Part shown: positions 5,982-6,269 of the stretch, piece by piece
Layout: each line of letters begins with the position of its first letter
How positions within the stretch are numbered: the stretch's first letter is position 1
From: Halorhodospira sp.
Lineage (GTDB): Bacteria > Pseudomonadota > Gammaproteobacteria > Nitrococcales > Halorhodospiraceae
Direction of reading: 5' to 3'
Assembly (NCBI GenBank): GCA_007127935.1
Contig: SKYL01000348.1
Span: forward strand, 1-6,269
DNA: 6,269 bases
The notes under the pieces: model-generated
Databases searched by the model: none
Told to the model about the DNA's origin: nothing
Seen by the model: the letters and a program-made list of their open reading frames with translations, nothing else
Made by a program: the position numbers and the translations under genes

Positions 5982-6269
5982 ATGAATGTAAAGCCTTTTG
6001 GACCACGCCCCCGGCGTTGGTTGGGTCGGGTCCGTGCGGCCGTTCCCGCGGTGGTCGCGGTCTTGGTTGTGACGTCGATTCTGGCCGGGTGTGACGACTA
6101 CGGCACGAAGAGCGCCGCCGAGTATCGGGAGGCGGGCGCCCGCCACCTCGACGAGGGTCGCCTCAATGAGGCGGTCATCGAGTTGCGCAACGCCATGCGG
6201 GAAGAACCGGAGGCGGTGGAGACCCGAAGGCTGCTGGGGATCGCCTACCACCGGACCGGAGACATGGAA
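5982..6269 (+). CDS. prsT: PEP-CTERM/XrtA system TPR lipoprotein PrsT (5' part only)
   Basis: The open frame from ATG 5982 runs 96 codons to the window end with no stop. Residues 1-37 form a lipoprotein signal: a basic N-region (RPRRWLGRVR), a hydrophobic core (AVVAVLVVTSIL) and a lipobox LAGC with the lipidated Cys at 37. From about residue 45 a tetratricopeptide-like helical pair begins (AAEYREAGARHLDEGRLNEA, followed by VIELRNAMREEPEA), then a second helix set (RRLLGIAYHRTGD). PrsT proteins are long, usually around 900 aa, with many TPR units, so only about a tenth is seen. Its role is unproven; a scaffold linking polysaccharide export and exosortase substrates is a common guess. AGGTG at 5971-5975 overlaps the prsR stop and is spaced for this ATG; the gap to prsR is 5 bp. 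Identity rests on the lipobox, the TPR and its place right after prsKR. Asp at +2 and +3 after Cys is notable. Confidence 0.85.
   Translation, partial: MNVKPFGPRPRRWLGRVRAAVPAVVAVLVVTSILAGCDDYGTKSAAEYREAGARHLDEGRLNEAVIELRNAMREEPEAVETRRLLGIAYHRTGDME

Noticed and set aside
6012..6035. Twin-arginine (Tat) signal in PrsT
   Set aside because: Two Arg before WLG resemble the motif only loosely. The clear hydrophobic core and lipobox fit an ordinary Sec lipoprotein signal.

Overview
The window carries the left part of a PEP-CTERM/exosortase-type (XrtA) exopolysaccharide locus in GC-rich DNA, about two thirds G+C by eye, from what is most likely a proteobacterium. Families EpsB_2, PrsK, PrsR and PrsT occur together almost only in Gram-negative bacteria that make biofilm or floc matrix with PEP-CTERM proteins. 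A gammaproteobacterium is my best guess, but the sequence does not settle the genus.

Layout. Positions 862 to 1 (minus strand) hold most of galE, a UDP-glucose 4-epimerase cut off at the window edge. A divergent, AT-richer intergenic region of about 255 bp (863-1117) holds several inverted repeats, a candidate sigma-70 promoter at 1014-1041 and a leader hairpin at 1067-1093. Four genes follow on the plus strand: an EpsB-type initiating sugar transferase (1118-2506, TTG start), the membrane histidine kinase PrsK (2538-4661), the sigma-54-dependent response regulator PrsR (4630-5976), and the start of the TPR lipoprotein PrsT (5982 to the window end). Spacing is tight: a 31-bp gap, a 32-bp overlap and a 5-bp gap. 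The four therefore look like one operon.

How it works together (inference from family knowledge). GalE supplies UDP-galactose. EpsB transfers a sugar phosphate to undecaprenyl phosphate to start repeat-unit assembly. PrsK senses an unknown envelope signal and phosphorylates PrsR. PrsR has intact GAFTGA, Walker A and Walker B motifs and a Fis-type helix-turn-helix, and would drive RpoN promoters of PEP-CTERM protein genes elsewhere. PrsT is a lipoprotein with tetratricopeptide repeats, probably a scaffold for export or sorting. The exosortase XrtA, the remaining eps genes and the PEP-CTERM substrates are not in the window and are expected to the right.

The system is a recognised one rather than an undescribed one. 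The most checkable oddities are the TTG start and structured leader of epsB, the sharp AT-rich turn at the 3' end of epsB, the Asp-Asp pair after the PrsT lipobox cysteine, the prsK/prsR overlap, and the short inverted repeats between galE and epsB.
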